Notes: generated from the sequence alone by a model not told the origin. 64,000 nucleotides of DNA from Luteimonas arsenica (GCF_004352825.1 NZ_SJRW01000002.1:62001-126000), one strand, 5' to 3'. Numbered from the stretch's first letter, positions 24,916-34,463 are shown. Made by a program: numbers and translations.

Positions 24916-26115
24916 ATGACCGCGAAGCGTCCCGACCTGCGCCGCCGCGCCCAGGCCCAGCGTGCTGAAGCCCTGGCGCATGACCTGGTGCGCAGCCGCC
25001 GCGTGGTCGGTCGCCGCGACGGCGTGCGCATCGAGATCGACGGCCGCTGGCTGGTCAACTTCTGCGGCAACGACTACCTCGGCCTGTCGCAGCAGTTCCA
25101 GGTGGTCGATGCGATGCAGGACGCCGCCGGCCGCGACGGTGTCGGCGGCATCGGTTCGCACCTGGTCTGCGGCCACCACGTCGCCCACGAGGCGCTGGAG
25201 CGCGAGGTCGCGGACTGGCTGGAAGTGCCGCGCGCCCTGGTGTTCGGCAGCGGCTACATCGCCAACCTCGCGGTGCAGCAGGCGCTGCTGGGCGATGGCG
25301 ACACCAGCGTGCAGGACCGGCTCAACCACGCCAGCCTGATCGACGGCGCGCGCCTGGCCGGCTGCCGCCTGCGCCGCTACCCGCACGGCGATGCCGAAGG
25401 CGCGCTGCGCCAGCTGCGCACCGTGCCCACCGGTGCGGCGATGCTGGTCACCGACGGTGTCTTCAGCATGGACGGCGACGTCGCGCCGCTGCGCCAGCTG
25501 GCGCTGGCCGCGCGCATGCAGTCGGCCCTGCTCTATGTCGATGACGCCCATGGCGTCGGCGTGCTCGGCCCGGGCGGCCGCGGCAGCGTGGCCGAGGCGC
25601 GCCTGGGTGCGAACGAGGTGCCGCTGCAGCTGGTGACCCTGGGCAAGGCGCTCGGCGGCTACGGCGCGGTGGTGGCCGGCGACGTCGACCTCATCGAACA
25701 CCTCGCCGGCACCGCGCGGCCCTACCTCTACACCACCGCGCTGCCGCCGCCGCAGGCCGCCGCGGCGCTGGCGTCGGTCAAGCTCGCCCGCCGCGAGCAC
25801 TGGCGCCGCGACAAGCTGTCGGCGCTGGTGCAGCGCTTCCGCGACGGCATGCAGGCGCGCGGCTTCGAGCTGCCGCCTTCGGACACGCCGATCCAGCCCG
25901 TGCCCTGCGGCGACAACGCCCGCGCGCTGGCGATGGCCGCGCGCCTGGAGAGCGACGGCTTCCACGTCGCTGCGATCCGCCCGCCGACCGTGCCCGAAGG
26001 CCGCGCGCGCCTGCGCGTGACCCTGTGCGCGGCGCACGGCGAGGACCAGGTGGATGCCCTGGTCGATGCGATCGGTCGTGCCCGCGACCAGCTCGACGCC
26101 GCGCGCGCGGCCTGA
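24916..26115 (+). CDS. bioF: 8-amino-7-oxononanoate synthase
   Basis: This 399-residue PLP enzyme condenses pimeloyl-ACP with alanine, the first ring-assembly step of biotin synthesis. Typical motifs are [10 protein letters not shown] near the N-terminus, [16 protein letters not shown], the [15 protein letters not shown] stretch with the cofactor-binding Asp and His, and [15 protein letters not shown] with the PLP lysine. It begins nine bases after bioB. Length and motif order are as expected for the family. Confidence 0.97.
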   Translation: MTAKRPDLRRRAQAQRAEALAHDLVRSRRVVGRRDGVRIEIDGRWLVNFCGNDYLGLSQQFQVVDAMQDAAGRDGVGGIGSHLVCGHHVAHEALEREVADWLEVPRALVFGSGYIANLAVQQALLGDGDTSVQDRLNHASLIDGARLAGCRLRRYPHGDAEGALRQLRTVPTGAAMLVTDGVFSMDGDVAPLRQLALAARMQSALLYVDDAHGVGVLGPGGRGSVAEARLGANEVPLQLVTLGKALGGYGAVVAGDVDLIEHLAGTARPYLYTTALPPPQAAAALASVKLARREHWRRDKLSALVQRFRDGMQARGFELPPSDTPIQPVPCGDNARALAMAARLESDGFHVAAIRPPTVPEGRARLRVTLCAAHGEDQVDALVDAIGRARDQLDAARAA

Positions 26116-26119
26116 ACCC

Positions 26120-27124
26120 GTGTCGCAGGACGCGCCCGCCACCGGCCTCGCGCTGGCCGCCGTCGGCATCGGCCTGGGTTCGGCGCTGTTCTTCACCATG
26201 ACCTACGTGCTCAACCGGGTCAGCGCGAGCGCCGGTGGCGACTGGACCTGGACCGCGTCGCTGCGCTACCTGATCACCCTGCCGCTGCTGCTGCCGCTGC
26301 TGCATTGGCAGGGCGGCGGCGCGCCGGTGTGGCGTGCGATCCGCCGGCACCCCTGGACCTGGCTGCGCTGCAGCGCGATCGGCTTCGGCGCCTTCTACCT
26401 GCTGCTGTCGTTCGCGGCGTCCAGCGGGCCGTCGTGGCTGGTGGCCGGCAGCTTCCAGTTCACCGTGGTCGCCGGGATCCTGTGCGCGCCCTTCCTCTAC
26501 CGCGACGCGCGCCGCCGCATCCCGCCGGCGGCGCTGATGGTCGCGGCGCTGATCCTGGCCGGCGTGCTGCTGCTGCAGGCCGGCCACGGCGGCGGTGCGA
26601 TCGACCGCGCCGGCTGGATCGCCCTCGCCTGCGTGCTGGGCGCGGCGGTGGCCTATCCGCTGGGCAACCGCCTGCTGCTGTTGCACCTGGAGCGCAGCGG
26701 CGAGGATCTCAACGCCACCCAGCGCGTGTTCGGCATGACGCTCGCCAGCCAGCCGCTGTGGTGGGCGGTCGCGGCCTGGGCCTGGACGCGCAGCGGCGCG
26801 CCGCCGGTGGAGCAGGTCTGGCTGGCGGGCGGCGTTGCGCTGAGCGCGGGCGTGATCGCCACCATCCTGTTCTTCCAGGCCACCGGCATGGTCCGCAACA
26901 ACCCGACCGCGCTCGGCGCGGTGGAGGCGATGCAGGGTTCCGAACTGCTGTTCGCGATCCTGATCGGCACCCTGTTCCTGCACGAGCCGCTGCCCGGAAT
27001 CGTCGGCCTGCTCGGTGGCCTGTTGATCGTCGGCGGCATCGTCGCCTTCGCCTGGCTGGTGGCGCGGCCCGCGGCCGGCAGCCCGGCGCGGGCGCGCGCG
27101 CTGCGCACGGACAAGGGCGCATGA
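26120..27124 (+). CDS. DMT-type membrane transporter inside the biotin operon
   Basis: From a GTG at 26120, four bases after bioF, this reads as 334 residues with about ten hydrophobic helices in two halves (GIGLGSALFFTMTYVLNRV and, later, VLGAAVAYPLGNRLLLL). This fits the EamA/DMT superfamily, in particular the 'multidrug resistance efflux transporter' group. The C-terminal TLFLHEPLPGIVGLLGGLLIVGGI is the usual signature of the last two helices. The bioH start overlaps its stop (ATGA), so it is translated with the biotin genes. It could move a biotin precursor or an unrelated compound. It is not the known biotin importers BioY or YigM by length or motif. Confidence 0.82.
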   Translation: MSQDAPATGLALAAVGIGLGSALFFTMTYVLNRVSASAGGDWTWTASLRYLITLPLLLPLLHWQGGGAPVWRAIRRHPWTWLRCSAIGFGAFYLLLSFAASSGPSWLVAGSFQFTVVAGILCAPFLYRDARRRIPPAALMVAALILAGVLLLQAGHGGGAIDRAGWIALACVLGAAVAYPLGNRLLLLHLERSGEDLNATQRVFGMTLASQPLWWAVAAWAWTRSGAPPVEQVWLAGGVALSAGVIATILFFQATGMVRNNPTALGAVEAMQGSELLFAILIGTLFLHEPLPGIVGLLGGLLIVGGIVAFAWLVARPAAGSPARARALRTDKGA

Positions 27125-27945
27125 GCGGCGACCTGCACATCGAAGTCCGCGGCCGTGGCGCGCCGCTGGTGCTGCTGCACGGCTGGGCCATGCACGGCGG
27201 CGTGTTCGCGCCGCTGGCGGCGCGGCTGTCCGATGCCTTCGAACTGCACCTGGTCGACCTGCCGGGCCACGGCCGCAGCCGCGACAGCGCGGTGCCGCTC
27301 GAGCCCGACGCCGTGGTCGAGGCGATCGCCGCGCACGTGCCGGCGGCGCCGTGGCTGGGCTGGTCGCTGGGCGGGATGTTCGCCCTGCGCGCGGCGGCCT
27401 CGCGGCCCGGGGCGGTGCCGGCGCTGCTGATGATGTGTTCGGCGCCGCGCTTCGTGCGCGACATGGCCGCCACCGCGCCGGCAGCCGCGAGCAGCGCCAC
27501 CGTCGCGACTTCCGCGGACGGCCGCTACGGCATGTCGCCCGAAGTCTTCGCCGGCTTCGCGCAGGGCCTGCGCGAGGACTACCACGGCACCCTCGAACGC
27601 TTCATCGCGCTCGAAGCCTTCGGCTCCGACGACGCCCGCGGCGAACTGCGCGCGCTGCGCGACGAGGTCTTCGCGCGCGGCGAGCCGCCGGCCTCGGCGC
27701 TGGCGCAGGGCCTTGACCTGCTGCGCACCGTCGACCAGCGTCCGCTGCTGCCGGGGCTCGAAGTGCCGAGCCTGTGGATCGCCGGCCGCCGTGACCGCGT
27801 GGTCGATCCGCGCGCGATGCGCGCCGCCGCCGAAGGCACGCCCGGCGCGCGCTTCGTCCAGGTCGAACACGGCGGCCACGCCCCCTTCCTCACCCATGCC
27901 GACGAGGTGGCCGAGGCCATCGCCGGCTTCCTCGCAACGCCATGA
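27121..27945 (+). CDS. bioH: pimeloyl-ACP methyl ester carboxylesterase
   Basis: The 274-residue alpha/beta hydrolase removes the methyl group from pimeloyl-ACP methyl ester, ending the fatty-acid-like stage of biotin synthesis. The oxyanion motif LLHGWAMHGG, the elbow GWSLGG (Ser82), the Asp in RRDRVVDPRA and the His in EHGGHAPF form the catalytic set. Start and stop both overlap neighbours by four bases (ATGA), which fixes the start. The presence of bioC directly after it supports the specific assignment over a generic hydrolase. Confidence 0.94.
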   Translation: MSGDLHIEVRGRGAPLVLLHGWAMHGGVFAPLAARLSDAFELHLVDLPGHGRSRDSAVPLEPDAVVEAIAAHVPAAPWLGWSLGGMFALRAAASRPGAVPALLMMCSAPRFVRDMAATAPAAASSATVATSADGRYGMSPEVFAGFAQGLREDYHGTLERFIALEAFGSDDARGELRALRDEVFARGEPPASALAQGLDLLRTVDQRPLLPGLEVPSLWIAGRRDRVVDPRAMRAAAEGTPGARFVQVEHGGHAPFLTHADEVAEAIAGFLATP

Positions 27946-28841
27946 ACCGACGCGATGTCTTCGACCACCGCCAGGTCCGCCGCGCCTTCTCGCGCGCGGC
28001 CGGCAGCTATTCCGCCGCCGCCGAGCTGCAGCGCGAGGTCGAGTCGCGCCTGTTCGAATCGCTGGAATACCTCGGCGAGCAGCAGCCCACCAGCATCCTC
28101 GACCTCGGCAGCGGCCCCGGCACCGCCGCGGTGGCGCTCCGCCAGCGCTGGCCGAAGGCGCGCGTGGTCGCGGTCGACCTGGCCTTGCCGATGCTGCGCC
28201 GGGTCGCGCCGAAGCGCGGCTGGAACCCCCTGCAGCGCCCGATCGACCGCGTCTGCGCCGATGCCCGCGCCCTGCCGCTGGCCGACGACAGCGTCGACCT
28301 CATCTTCAGCAACCTCTGCCTGCAGTGGGTCGAGGACCTCGACTCCCTGTTCGCTGGCTTCCGCCGTGTGCTGCGCCCGGGCGGCCTGCTGCTGTGCTCG
28401 ACCTTCGGCCCCGGCACCCTGCACGAGCTGCGCGCGGCCTTCGCCGAGGCCGACGAGGCGGCGCACGTCTCGCCCTTCGCCGGCATCTCCGAATTCGGCG
28501 ACGCGCTCATGCGCGCGGGCTTCCGCGATCCCGTGCTCGACCGCGACGTCGACCTGCACCGCCATGCCGACATGGCCGACCTGATGCGCGGCCTGCGCGA
28601 GATCGGCGCCACCAACGCCCTGGCCGCGCGCCGCCGCGCGCTGACCGGGCGCGGCCGCTTCGCCGCCGCGCGCGACGCCTACGAACAGTGGCGCGACGCC
28701 GACGGCCTGCTGCCCGCCACCTGGGAAACCATCACCGCCATGGCCTGGGCGCCGGCGCACGGCCAGCCGATCCGCGAGGGCGGCGAGGACGTCGCCCGCT
28801 TCCCCGCCGCCGGCATCCCCGTGCGCCGCCGCCGCGGCTGA
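27942..28841 (+). CDS. bioC: malonyl-ACP O-methyltransferase
   Basis: This 299-residue SAM-dependent methyltransferase methylates malonyl-ACP so that it can prime pimelate synthesis. The family start VRRAFSRAAGSYSAAAELQREV is present, followed by motif I ILDLGSGPGT (about residues 52-61), then VDLALPMLRR, and DLIFSNLCLQWVEDL. It overlaps bioH by four bases and is the last gene of the biotin cluster. The last 30 residues are basic and less conserved. Confidence 0.95.
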   Translation: MNRRDVFDHRQVRRAFSRAAGSYSAAAELQREVESRLFESLEYLGEQQPTSILDLGSGPGTAAVALRQRWPKARVVAVDLALPMLRRVAPKRGWNPLQRPIDRVCADARALPLADDSVDLIFSNLCLQWVEDLDSLFAGFRRVLRPGGLLLCSTFGPGTLHELRAAFAEADEAAHVSPFAGISEFGDALMRAGFRDPVLDRDVDLHRHADMADLMRGLREIGATNALAARRRALTGRGRFAAARDAYEQWRDADGLLPATWETITAMAWAPAHGQPIREGGEDVARFPAAGIPVRRRRG

Positions 28842-28923
28842 GCGCGCCCGGCCGCCCGCAGGCACGGCCGGATCCGCCGCCGCGAAAGGGGCTCCGGTTC
28901 ATCATGCCACGCACGGCGCTGCC

Positions 28924-28929
28924 TACACT
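28924..28929 (+). promoter_or_regulatory. -10 hexamer TACACT, leaderless start
   Basis: TACACT, CGCGGC, then the ATG at 28936. The hypothetical exported gene behind it therefore has its own promoter, separate from the biotin operon. Confidence 0.6.
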
Positions 28930-28935
28930 CGCGGC

Positions 28936-29571
28936 ATGACGAGCCTGACTTCCCGACGCCGCGGTGCCCGCCGCCTGGTTCCCGCCTGCGCCTTCACGCT
29001 GTGCATGGCGCTCGTGCCGCCGGCTTCCGCGCAGCGCTATGAAGTCGACCTCTCGCAGATCGATCCCGCCGCGGTGATGCAGCTTGGCGACGGCGTGCTC
29101 CTGCGCGCGCCGGATGCGTCGATCGACCGCCTGTTCAAGGCCGTGCACGCCAGCTCGCGTTCGGACACCGAGTCCGCGGCGCTGTGCGCGCTGTTCGAGC
29201 CCGAGGCGGCGCGCGACGTGGTGGCCTTCCAGCGCGTGGTCGACCGCCTGGGCGACGACAGCCGCGCGCGCTTCGCCAACGCCTTCACCGACATCGCGCT
29301 CAACGGCCTGCAGGGCGAACTCCAGCCCTACGATCCCGCGCACGCGCAGCAGGTGCTGCGGCAGGCCGCGGTCAGCGCGACCTTCCTGCACGAAGGTTTC
29401 ATGCTCGGCATGGCGTCCGACGGCGCCGACGAGGCCAGCCGCCAGGCGCGCTGCCGTTCCTTCCGCTGGCTGGTGGGGGTGCTCGACAGCGTGCCGCTGG
29501 CCGACCGCGCCGCGGCCACCCGCTGGCTGCGGCGCGAGGGCCTGACCCTGGTCGGCGACAGCGGCCGCTAG
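28936..29571 (+). CDS. exported protein of unknown function
   Basis: The 211-residue product has a long basic N-terminus and a signal peptide ending in PPASAQ (about residue 35). The mature part is mainly helical, with two cysteines (ALCALFEP; ARCRSF) that may form a disulfide, and no recognisable catalytic motif. It follows bioC by 94 bases with its own -10 hexamer. I do not recognise the family; the segment FLHEGFMLGMASDG is probably the most conserved part. It is likely periplasmic. Confidence 0.65.
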   Translation: MTSLTSRRRGARRLVPACAFTLCMALVPPASAQRYEVDLSQIDPAAVMQLGDGVLLRAPDASIDRLFKAVHASSRSDTESAALCALFEPEAARDVVAFQRVVDRLGDDSRARFANAFTDIALNGLQGELQPYDPAHAQQVLRQAAVSATFLHEGFMLGMASDGADEASRQARCRSFRWLVGVLDSVPLADRAAATRWLRREGLTLVGDSGR

Positions 29572-29586
29572 ATCCTTCGCTGCCGC

Positions 29587-30213
29587 TCAGTCCGGCGAAA
29601 CCACCAGGTCGCGGTGGAAGAAGTACACCTCGCGCGCCAGGAAGCGCCACTGCGTGCGGAAGCTGCGGAAGCGCGTGCTCGGCGTCGGCGAGCCGACCGC
29701 GTCGATGCCCAGGCGCCGGCACAGCCGCAGCGCGCGCGCCATGTGCAGCGGGTCGCTGACCACGATCACCTTCTGCAGGTCGTGGTCGGACAGCAGGTCG
29801 CGGCTGCGCGCGAGGTTCTGCCAGGTGGTGCGCGACAGGGTCTCGATCAGGATCGCGTCCTCGGGCACGCCCGCTCGCAGGGCATAGGTGCGCGCCACCT
29901 GCGACTCCGAGAAGCGCGCGCCGTCGCCGTAGCCGCCGGTGAACACGATCGTCCCGGCGTAGCCGCGCTCGTAGAGATCGATGCCGTGGCGGATGCGTTC
30001 GGTGAAGACCGGCGAGGGTCGGGTGTCGTAGGCGGCCGCGCCCAGCACCACGACCGCATCCGCCGGGCCGGCCTGGTCGCGGTTGCCGACGTAGATGATC
30101 CAGGCGGCCACGCCCAGCAGCCACAGTACCGCGAGCAGGAACAGCCGCAGCAGCCAGCGCAGCCCCCGGCGCGGGCGCGCGGAACCGCTGCGTCGTCGGC
30201 GCCGGCGACTCAT
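29587..30213 (-). CDS. YdcF/DUF218-family membrane protein
   Basis: The 208-residue protein has a very basic start (MSRRRRRRSG), one transmembrane helix (about residues 20-42), and a DUF218 domain: ADAVVVLGAAAYDTRPSPVFTERI, then GTIVFTGGYGDG, SRTTWQNLARSRDLL and VIVVSDPLHMARAL. These loops form the family's conserved pocket. Family members are linked to envelope and vancomycin sensitivity phenotypes (SanA) or bind AdoMet (YdcF), but a reaction is not established. The start overlaps the dehydratase stop (ATGA), which fixes it. The C-terminus, with FFHRDLVVSPD, is complete. Confidence 0.88.
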   Translation of the reverse strand: MSRRRRRRSGSARPRRGLRWLLRLFLLAVLWLLGVAAWIIYVGNRDQAGPADAVVVLGAAAYDTRPSPVFTERIRHGIDLYERGYAGTIVFTGGYGDGARFSESQVARTYALRAGVPEDAILIETLSRTTWQNLARSRDLLSDHDLQKVIVVSDPLHMARALRLCRRLGIDAVGSPTPSTRFRSFRTQWRFLAREVYFFHRDLVVSPD

Positions 30214-31166
30214 GCGGCCCACGGCAGGGCGTCGAGGTCGACGTTGCCCCCCGACAGCACTACGCCCACGCGCAGGCCGGCGAAGCGCCCGGGGTTGCCG
30301 AGTACCGCCGCCAGCGTGATCGCCGACGAGGGCTCGACCACCTGCTTCATGCGCTGCCAGAGCAGGCGCATCGCGGCCACGGTGTCGGCGTCGTCGACCA
30401 CCAGCACCTCGGCGCCGTGCGCGCGCAGGGTGTCGAAGCCGGGCTGGCCCAGGGTGCCGCGCAGGCCGTCGCAGATCGTGTCCGGGGTGAAGTCGGTGAC
30501 GCGCTCGCCGCGGGCCAGCGAGTCGCGGGTCTCGGCCGCGCCCGCGGGTTCGGCCAGGTACAGCCGGCAGTCCGGGGCGATGGCGGCAAGGGCCAGCGCC
30601 GTGCCCGCCGCCAGGCCGCCGCCGCCGACCGGCACCACCAGCGCGTCCAGCGGACCGGCCGTGGCCAGCAGCTCCAGCGTCGCCGTGCCCTGGCCCGCGA
30701 TCACCGCGGCGTCGGCATAGGGGTGGACGAGGCTCGCCCCGGTGGTCTCGACCACGGCCGCGCAGGCCGCTTCGCGGGCGGCGATGCCGGGCTCGCAGCG
30801 GTGGAGGACGGCGCCATAGCCGGCGATTGCGGCCAGCTTGCTGGCCACCGCGCCGCGTGGCACCACCACGTGGCAGGCGATGCCGCGGGTGGCTGCTGCC
30901 AGCGCCAGCGCCGCGCCGTGGTTGCCGGATGAATGCGTGGCCACGCCGCGCGCTGCCTCTGCGTCGGTCAGTCGCCACACCGCATTGCAGGCGCCGCGAA
31001 ACTTGAAGGCACCGGCGCGCTGCAGGTGCTCGGCCTTGAAGGCGAGGTTGCAGCCGGCCATGGCGTCGATCGCGCGCGAACGCAGGACCGGCGTGGTGTG
31101 TGCATGGGGCGCGATCCGGGCCGCGGCGGCGAGGACTTCGTCGAAGGTGGCCAAGGCGGCGGACAT
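30210..31166 (-). CDS. PLP-dependent threonine/serine dehydratase-like protein
   Basis: The 318-residue protein is a fold-type II PLP enzyme. Lys55 in GAFKFRGA is the PLP lysine, the SSGNHG loop binds the substrate carboxylate, and PVGGGGLAAG holds the cofactor phosphate. There is no C-terminal ACT domain, so it is the short catabolic or serine racemase-like type rather than biosynthetic IlvA. Such enzymes deaminate Thr or Ser to 2-oxo acids or racemise serine; some deaminate threo-3-hydroxyaspartate. It is translated with the YdcF gene. The exact substrate is undetermined. Confidence 0.9.
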   Translation of the reverse strand: MSAALATFDEVLAAAARIAPHAHTTPVLRSRAIDAMAGCNLAFKAEHLQRAGAFKFRGACNAVWRLTDAEAARGVATHSSGNHGAALALAAATRGIACHVVVPRGAVASKLAAIAGYGAVLHRCEPGIAAREAACAAVVETTGASLVHPYADAAVIAGQGTATLELLATAGPLDALVVPVGGGGLAAGTALALAAIAPDCRLYLAEPAGAAETRDSLARGERVTDFTPDTICDGLRGTLGQPGFDTLRAHGAEVLVVDDADTVAAMRLLWQRMKQVVEPSSAITLAAVLGNPGRFAGLRVGVVLSGGNVDLDALPWAA

Positions 31167-31172
31167 GTGTTC

Positions 31173-31178
31173 AGACTA
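31173..31178 (-). promoter_or_regulatory. -10 hexamer TAGTCT, leaderless start
   Basis: TAGTCT, GAACAC, then the ATG at 31166. The spacing and the lack of a ribosome binding site match the other leaderless candidates. Confidence 0.55.
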
Positions 31179-31291
31179 GCCGACTTGCCGCTGCGGTTCA
31201 GCAGCGCTCACCCCGTCAGACAGGGGTTAAGGCCCAATTCAATGGCGTGGGCAGACGCTGTGAAGGCGACCACATAACAGGGGGACGCGAC

Positions 31292-32152
31292 ATGCGCAAG
31301 ATCCTCATCGCCCTCGCCACCGCCCTTCTGGCCGGCTGCGCCACGGGTTATGGCTACAGCGAGTACGACGGTTACGGTTACGGCGACTACTACTACGGCA
31401 GCCCGTCCTACGGCGGCTACTACGACGATTACTACTACGCGCCGCATGGCTACGGGCCCTACGGGTACTGGCGTGGCGGCGTGGGCCATTACCGGGGTTA
31501 CGGCTACTACGGCGGCGGCCTGTACGGCAGCTGGGGTTATCCGTGGTATGGCGGCTACGGCTGGCCCGGCTATTACTACCGGCCGCCGCATCGCCCGCGT
31601 CCGCGACCGCCGGTCGACGGGGATGGCGACGATCTTCGTCCGCCTCCGATGAGCGGCCCGCTGCCGCCCAACCGCCTGCGTTCGCCCGAAGAACTCCAGC
31701 GGATGCGCGAGCAGCGCGGCGTGCCATCGATGGCACGACCGCAGCCGCCGTCCCGGGTGGACGCGGGCACCGGAGCGGATGCGCCGCGCAACCGCCTGCG
31801 TCCCCCGCAGGGCCTGCGACCCGGCGTGGCGCCTCCCAGAAACAGTGGCAATGCCCCGGCCCAGCGGGTCTCGCCGGCGCCGCCGCGGCCCACGGCCCCG
31901 GCCAGCCGGCTGCGCGAGCCGCAGGGGGTCCGCCCGCCGGTGCCTGCGACCGGTGGTGTTCCGCGGATGTCCGCGCCGCGCCCGGCCGCTCCGGCAGTGC
32001 GCCAGGCACCGCCCCGCCCAGTGTCACCGGCGGCCACGTCGCGGCCGGCGGCTGTTCCGCGCCAGACCCCTGTCCAGCGTGCGGCGCCTGCACCGCGCGC
32101 GGCACCGTCGCGGCCGGCCCCGCGCTCCTCGTCCTCGAGGGAAGAGCCGTAA
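31292..32152 (+). CDS. Tyr/Gly-rich, Pro-rich lipoprotein
   Basis: The 286-residue product begins with a lipoprotein signal (LLAGC, Cys16). Residues about 18-105 are almost entirely Gly and Tyr with some Asp and Ser (GYGYSEYDGYGYGDYYYG, then repeated GYG/GYY units). The rest is rich in Pro, Arg and Ala with repeats of the type NRLRxPxxLxxx. This is low-complexity, probably unstructured or surface material; no enzyme motif is present. A good ribosome binding site (AGGGGGA) precedes the start. Similar Gly/Tyr-rich lipoproteins occur in this bacterial family without a known job. A short duplication history of the repeats is likely. Confidence 0.75.
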   Translation: MRKILIALATALLAGCATGYGYSEYDGYGYGDYYYGSPSYGGYYDDYYYAPHGYGPYGYWRGGVGHYRGYGYYGGGLYGSWGYPWYGGYGWPGYYYRPPHRPRPRPPVDGDGDDLRPPPMSGPLPPNRLRSPEELQRMREQRGVPSMARPQPPSRVDAGTGADAPRNRLRPPQGLRPGVAPPRNSGNAPAQRVSPAPPRPTAPASRLREPQGVRPPVPATGGVPRMSAPRPAAPAVRQAPPRPVSPAATSRPAAVPRQTPVQRAAPAPRAAPSRPAPRSSSSREEP

Positions 32153-32365
32153 CGCGAACCCCGTCGCGCAATGGGTCCCCGGACGCTTGCGCCCGGGGCG
32201 CAGTCGTCGCAAGCTAGGCCGACTGACCGGTTGCGTCGCTTCCTGACGTATTCCGGGGTGACCAATGTCGACACCCGGCGGGGGAGCCCGGATCCCCCCT
32301 GTTCCGCTCCCGCCGGGCGTCGGCGCCATCTTCCGGCGCCGCAGGCCGCTTCCCGCCTGCCGGAC
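32153..32365. other. non-coding gap between lipoprotein gene and mnmG (left part)
   Basis: Part of a 408-base gap. I see GC-rich short inverted repeats (GGCGCC around 32329-32341) but no convincing gene, tRNA or riboswitch. The right part of the gap holds the minus-strand terminator and the mnmG -10 element listed separately. Confidence 0.5.
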
Positions 32366-32402
32366 AAAAAACGGGGCCGAACGTCCCCCGACGTTCGGCC
32401 CC
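32366..32402 (-). terminator. intrinsic terminator oriented on the minus strand
   Basis: A perfect 13-bp stem (GGGGCCGAACGTC/GACGTTCGGCCCC) with a four-base loop spans 32373-32402. On the minus strand it is followed by GTTTTTTG, the classic U tract; on the plus strand there is only a weak CTTCGCTT. No annotated minus-strand gene lies upstream, so it would end an unannotated transcript. Confidence 0.8.
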
Positions 32403-32548
32403 TTCGCTTCCCCGGGATGCGCTCGGCCAGCCCTGTTCCAATCTCCGGCCACGCCCCCCTTGGCGATTGCCATCCCGGGTGCGCCTGTATCGAACGCAGG
32501 ATGCGTGCCAACCTTTCGCCCTGCCGGCGGCGTCCGGCGACCACGAGC

Positions 32549-32554
32549 GATAAT
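32549..32554 (+). promoter_or_regulatory. -10 hexamer GATAAT, leaderless mnmG
   Basis: GATAAT, CGAGAC, then the mnmG ATG at 32561, with no Shine-Dalgarno sequence. Confidence 0.6.
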
Positions 32555-32560
32555 CGAGAC

Positions 32561-34447
32561 ATGCATCACGACTTCCATCGCCACGACGTCATTGTGATCG
32601 GCGGCGGCCACGCCGGCACCGAAGCCGCGCTTGCGGCCGCACGTGCCGGCGCGCGCACGCTGCTGCTCACGCACAGCATCGAAACCGTCGGCGCGATGAG
32701 CTGCAATCCGGCGATCGGCGGCATCGGCAAGGGCCATCTGGTGCGCGAGATCGACGCGCTGGGCGGGATCATGGCGCGCGCGGCCGACGCGGCCGGCATC
32801 CAGTGGCGCCGGCTCAACGCCTCGAAGGGCCCGGCGGTGCGCGCCACGCGCTGCCAGGCCGATCGCGCCCTGTACCGCGCCTTCATCCGCCGCGCCGTGG
32901 AGGCGCAGCCGAACCTCACCGTGTTCCAGGCCGCGGTCGACGACCTGGTGGTCGAGAACGGCGCGGTGCGCGGCGCGATCACCCATACCGGCCTGCGCTT
33001 CGAGGCGCAGGCGGTGGTATTGACCGCGGGCACCTTCCTGGCCGGCCGCATCCACGTCGGCGAAGCGCAGCACGCCGGCGGGCGCATGGGCGATCCGCCC
33101 TCGGTGCGCCTGGCCGAACGCCTGCGCGACGGGCCCTTCGTGGTCGACCGCCTGAAGACCGGCACGCCGCCGCGCATCGACGGCCGTACCCTCGATTACT
33201 CGGTGATGGTCGAACAGCCCGGCGACGACCCGCGCCCGGTGTTCTCCTTCATGGGTTCGCGCGAGGACCATCCGGCCCAGGTGTCGTGCTGGATCACCCA
33301 GACCACGGAGCGCACGCACGACATCATCCGCGGCGCGCTGCACCGCTCGCCGATGTACTCCGGGCAGATCGAAGGCACCGGGCCGCGCTACTGCCCGTCG
33401 ATCGAGGACAAGGTGGTGCGCTTCGCCGAGAAGGCCAGCCACCAGATTTTCGTCGAGCCCGAGGGGCTGGATGTCGCCGAGATCTATCCCAACGGCATCT
33501 CCACCTCGTTGCCCTTCGACGTGCAGCTCGAGCTGGTGCGCTCGATCACCGGCTTCGAGCGCGCGCACATCACCCGCCCGGGCTATGCGATCGAATACGA
33601 CTTCTTCGATCCGCGAGGCCTGAAGGCGACGCTGGAGACCAAGGCCGTGGCCGGGCTGTACTTCGCCGGCCAGATCAACGGCACCACCGGCTACGAAGAG
33701 GCCGCCGCCCAGGGACTGCTGGCCGGCGCCAATGCCGCGCGTGCGGTGCAGGGCGAGGAAGGCTGGGCGCCGCGGCGCGACCAGGCCTACCTCGGCGTGC
33801 TGGTCGACGACCTGGTCACCCACGGCACCAGCGAGCCCTACCGCATGTTCACCAGCCGCGCCGAGTACCGCCTGCAGCTGCGCGAGGACAACGCCGACCT
33901 GCGGCTGACGCCGGTGGGTCGGGATCTGGGCCTGGTGGACGATGCGCGCTGGGGCGCGTTCGCGCGCAAGCGCGACGCGGTGGCGGCGGAGACGCAGCGC
34001 TTGGGCGCGCTCTGGGCTTCGCCGAACAACGCCGCCGGCCGCGACGCCGCCGCGACGCTGCGCATCGACATCAGCCGCGAGTGCAGCGGCATCGACCTGC
34101 TGCGCCGCCCGGAGCTGGACTACGCGAAGCTGGCCGGCGTGGCGTCCTTCGGCCCGGCGGTGGACGATCCCGCGGTGGCCGAACAGGTGGAGATCGAGGC
34201 GAAGTATTCCGGCTACCTCGAGCGCCAGCGCGAGGAGATCGCGCGCCAGCGGCGAAGCGAGGAAGCGGCCATCGCCGATGGCTTCGACTACGCCGCGGTG
34301 CGCGGCCTGTCGGCCGAACTGCGGCAGAAGCTGGAGCAGGTCAGGCCGCAGACCATCGGCCAGGCGCAGCGCATCCCGGGCATGACGCCGGCGGCGATCT
34401 CGCTGCTGCTGGTGCACCTGGAGCGCGCGCGGCGCAGCGCGGCCTGA
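32561..34447 (+). CDS. mnmG: tRNA uridine-5-carboxymethylaminomethyl modification enzyme
   Basis: The 628-residue protein is full length for MnmG (GidA), the FAD-binding partner of MnmE in making (c)mnm5U34 in the wobble position of several tRNAs. The FAD Rossmann motif is [12 protein letters not shown] (about residues 13-24), followed by family blocks [39 protein letters not shown] and [21 protein letters not shown]. The C-terminal helical domain ends with [16 protein letters not shown]. It is monocistronic here rather than beside rsmG or parA. Confidence 0.98.
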   Translation: MHHDFHRHDVIVIGGGHAGTEAALAAARAGARTLLLTHSIETVGAMSCNPAIGGIGKGHLVREIDALGGIMARAADAAGIQWRRLNASKGPAVRATRCQADRALYRAFIRRAVEAQPNLTVFQAAVDDLVVENGAVRGAITHTGLRFEAQAVVLTAGTFLAGRIHVGEAQHAGGRMGDPPSVRLAERLRDGPFVVDRLKTGTPPRIDGRTLDYSVMVEQPGDDPRPVFSFMGSREDHPAQVSCWITQTTERTHDIIRGALHRSPMYSGQIEGTGPRYCPSIEDKVVRFAEKASHQIFVEPEGLDVAEIYPNGISTSLPFDVQLELVRSITGFERAHITRPGYAIEYDFFDPRGLKATLETKAVAGLYFAGQINGTTGYEEAAAQGLLAGANAARAVQGEEGWAPRRDQAYLGVLVDDLVTHGTSEPYRMFTSRAEYRLQLREDNADLRLTPVGRDLGLVDDARWGAFARKRDAVAAETQRLGALWASPNNAAGRDAAATLRIDISRECSGIDLLRRPELDYAKLAGVASFGPAVDDPAVAEQVEIEAKYSGYLERQREEIARQRRSEEAAIADGFDYAAVRGLSAELRQKLEQVRPQTIGQAQRIPGMTPAAISLLLVHLERARRSAA

Positions 34448-34463
34448 CGCGTCCCGGCACCGG

